From: Candidatus Peregrinibacteria bacterium RIFOXYB2_FULL_32_7
Lineage (GTDB): Bacteria > Patescibacteriota > Gracilibacteria > UBA1369 > GWF2-33-10
Assembly: GCA_001787465.1 (NCBI GenBank)
Contig: MFXJ01000083.1
Location: 1 to 5,772, forward strand
Reading direction: 5' to 3'
DNA: 5,772 bases
Every line of letters begins with the position of its first letter. Positions within the stretch are counted from its first letter, which is position 1. The position numbers were made by a program, and so were the translations under genes. Positions 4,302 to 5,772 of the stretch are shown piece by piece. The notes beneath the pieces were generated by a model, which did not search any database, was not told where the DNA came from, and saw only the letters and a list, made by a program, of their open reading frames with translations.

Positions 4302-4356
4302 TAATAAGACGGACAGTTCATTTCCGTGAAAAATTTCAATTTTTTTTACCTAAAAT

Positions 4357-5310
4357 TTAAATTTTGTCCACATCCAGAATGTGGAATTCCACACCTCTCT
4401 TCGGCATGTGGATATGTATATTTGCAGGAAGGTACATTAGTCCTACACCACAGCCTCCATCTACTTTTAAAACTAGTTTATTCTGATCTCCGATAAGTGC
4501 TTGCATGGTGGTTTGCCCTATTGCACCATAAGTGAATCCATGTCCAGTGTATGTTCCGTTTCCAGTTAATACTCTCTCAAAATCATGTGCAGTTTTTCCA
4601 TTGTTTGCCGGTTCAAGATTATCTACGATATCGTGCATGGCACTTGCATTATTCATGACTATGGAAATAATGTATTCTGTGTTGGTTCCATTCCATTGCG
4701 GATGTTGGGTTACTTTTGCATAAAGGGTGGTTCTTGCAAGAAGATATGGGTCTTCATTGGAAGTAAAACTAGGATGTATTATCAATTGAAATTTTGAAAC
4801 TTCCTGTTCTGATGAAAGCTGCTTAATTTCCTTACAAATTATAATTCCAATGTCACTATCAGGAACCATATGTATGACTGAAGCAGGAAGAGATATGCCT
4901 CCGTCAAACTGATTGGCTGTTTTCGGAAACGCATATATTCTTCCGTCCATACCAACCCAGATCGCTATCGAATCTAATCTTTTTAGTTTATTATCTTCTT
5001 TTGGACAAACGGGGGTTATTCCGGCTTTTAAAAGTTTTTCCTTTAGTTGTGCCCACATGCGTCCTGCGCCTGGTGTTATAAGTACATCACATGTGTGTTC
5101 CATTGCGAATTCTTTGATTCCCATAATCGATTCTGCTACATGTATGGCATCAGAAAAAAATTCTCTGAATACAACTATTGTTCGTCTTCCGCATTTTTCT
5201 TCCACAATCGGTTTAATTTTTCTAAGTGCAGGCATTATTTTTTCATCTATGCCTGCGGGAAATCCGTTTCCATTTTGTGAGTGCCAGGTCACAAACCTAT
5301 ACTTCATCAT
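4357..5310 (-). CDS. Carbon-nitrogen hydrolase, nitrilase superfamily
   Basis: This 317-residue cytoplasmic enzyme should hydrolyse a non-peptide C-N bond (amide or nitrile) through a covalent thioester. The Glu-Lys-Cys catalytic triad is visible: E50 in 'VVFREFFS', K130 in 'IYAFPKTANQF' and C159 in 'IGIIICKEIKQ'. 'LIIHPSF' (about 176-182) matches the strand after the cysteine, where the family often has N-P-S. The length is normal. The sequence around C159 has K instead of the commoner Y/F before the conserved E, so the substrate cannot be guessed and it may belong to a divergent branch. Two consecutive ATGs open the frame; the first lies 25 nt after a TATA box and is preferred. It diverges from alaS and is upstream of, and co-directional with, the homing-endonuclease gene, which has its own promoter. 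Confidence 0.85.
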   Translation of the reverse strand: MMKYRFVTWHSQNGNGFPAGIDEKIMPALRKIKPIVEEKCGRRTIVVFREFFSDAIHVAESIMGIKEFAMEHTCDVLITPGAGRMWAQLKEKLLKAGITPVCPKEDNKLKRLDSIAIWVGMDGRIYAFPKTANQFDGGISLPASVIHMVPDSDIGIIICKEIKQLSSEQEVSKFQLIIHPSFTSNEDPYLLARTTLYAKVTQHPQWNGTNTEYIISIVMNNASAMHDIVDNLEPANNGKTAHDFERVLTGNGTYTGHGFTYGAIGQTTMQALIGDQNKLVLKVDGGCGVGLMYLPANIHIHMPKRGVEFHILDVDKI

Positions 5311-5331
5311 ATATAATCATATATCACAACA

Positions 5332-5339
5332 TATTTAAA
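5332..5339 (-). promoter_or_regulatory. TATA box of the nitrilase-family gene
   Basis: Minus-strand TTTAAATA is centred about 25 nt before the first ATG at 5310, predicting a leaderless mRNA and deciding the start between two adjacent ATGs. Confidence 0.55.
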
Positions 5340-5369
5340 AACCAGGATGCATAGGTCCGGCCCTGAGCG

Positions 5370-5377
5370 TTTTAAAT
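5370..5377 (+). promoter_or_regulatory. TATA box of alaS
   Basis: TTTTAAAT predicts transcription from about 5399, leaving a leader of about 49 nt. Unlike the other genes here, alaS would then be translated through a Shine-Dalgarno site. Confidence 0.45.
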
Positions 5378-5436
5378 CTATCCTCCCTAATCATCATTCA
5401 GTTCAGTATCAGTAATTTTTGATGTTTCTCAATACG

Positions 5437-5441
5437 GGTGG
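5437..5441 (+). promoter_or_regulatory. Shine-Dalgarno site of alaS
   Basis: GGTGG, with 6 nt to the ATG at 5448, complements the archaeal 16S rRNA 3' end. It fixes this ATG as the start; the ATG at 5422 is out of frame. Confidence 0.65.
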
Positions 5442-5447
5442 AATACC

Positions 5448-5772
5448 ATGGACGTTGACAAGAATGAATTAAGAAAGGAATTCGCAAAAGACTGGGCAAA
5501 ACATTACCAGCTCGAATCACTTGTTGAAAGGGGTTATGTGCGCAGGAAATGCGAAGGATGCAACCGCATGTTCTGGAGTATTGAAGAGCGCAAGCGTTGC
5601 GGAGATGCCGGATGCATTGGCTATCAGTTCATAGGTTCCACCCCTGTGAAAAAGAAGCTTGACTACATCGAAACCTGGAAAGCAATAGAAAAATATTTCA
5701 CAAAACACGGTCATGGTTATGTAAAACCATATCCTACAGTTGCAAGATGGAGAAACGATTTATACTTTACAA
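5448..5772 (+). CDS. alaS: Alanyl-tRNA synthetase, archaeal type, N-terminal part
   Basis: This reading frame runs off the right edge, giving 108 residues of a protein normally about 900 long. It starts 'MDVDKNELRKEF'. A zinc-binding element specific to archaeal AlaRS follows: C35-x2-C38 in 'RKCEGCNRMFW', then C51 and C56 in 'RCGDAGC', then 'FIGSTP'. The class II catalytic core then begins: 'ETWKAIEKYF', 'HGHGYVKPYPTVARWRNDLYFT', where 'VARWR' is the ATP- and alanine-binding region near motif 2. The enzyme charges tRNA-Ala with alanine in the cytoplasm. The codons here are somewhat GC-richer than those of the homing-endonuclease gene, as expected for a core gene. It is divergent from the nitrilase-family gene across a 137-bp intergenic region holding both promoters. 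Confidence 0.95.
   Translation, partial: MDVDKNELRKEFAKDWAKHYQLESLVERGYVRRKCEGCNRMFWSIEERKRCGDAGCIGYQFIGSTPVKKKLDYIETWKAIEKYFTKHGHGYVKPYPTVARWRNDLYFT

Noticed and set aside
4340..4347. T8 run between the nitrilase and homing-endonuclease genes as a terminator.
   Set aside because: The T run is on the plus strand, whereas the flanking genes are on the minus strand, where it reads as poly-A.
4913..5338. Plus-strand 141-codon open frame.
   Set aside because: It lies antisense to the nitrilase-family gene, whose catalytic triad and TATA box are clear. It has no matching domain or promoter of its own.

Overview
The window looks archaeal and AT-rich. The evidence is an archaeal-type alanyl-tRNA synthetase N-terminus at the right edge, tRNA introns bounded by bulge-helix-bulge (BHB) motifs, and TATA-like boxes centred about 25-27 nt upstream of start codons at most genes, which implies mostly leaderless mRNAs. 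Disrupted tRNA genes with non-canonical introns are known in Thermoproteales and in small-genome archaea such as ARMAN/Micrarchaeota. The gene mix would fit a DPANN-like euryarchaeal lineage, but the window alone cannot fix the taxon.

Layout. Positions 1-660 hold a minimal nucleotidyltransferase gene (minus strand) flanked by two copies of a degenerate 'ACTGAAC'-type repeat. Positions 665-1358 hold a two-gene minus-strand cassette: a DUF4258-like putative toxin, then a DUF2283 protein as likely antitoxin with its own TATA-like box inside the toxin gene. Positions 1391-2535 hold a membrane-anchored, TPR-like surface protein whose 3' end appears frameshifted. A related C-terminal tail sits just upstream of it at 2560-2652, as if a tandem paralogue had been eroded. 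A small three-helix membrane protein follows on the plus strand (2681-3115). Positions 3116-3362 hold no gene, but contain more degenerate repeats and two perfect 12-bp inverted repeats.

The most striking locus is 3363-3571 (minus strand). It can be folded into a complete 74-nt tRNA-Lys(CUU) interrupted by three introns: D-arm (36 nt), anticodon loop 37/38 (18 nt) and T-loop 59/60 (81 nt). The last two have complete 4-bp helix / 3-nt bulge BHB motifs. Directly upstream on the same strand is a LAGLIDADG homing-endonuclease gene (3562-4272). Its stop codon lies inside the tRNA, so the last 10 nt of the reading frame are nucleotides 1-10 of the tRNA, and a candidate tRNA promoter lies within its final codons. 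A freestanding homing endonuclease fused end-to-end to a triple-intron tRNA gene suggests that the pair moves or is maintained as one unit.

The right end is housekeeping: a nitrilase-superfamily carbon-nitrogen hydrolase (4357-5310, minus) diverges from alaS (5448 to the window end, plus, partial).
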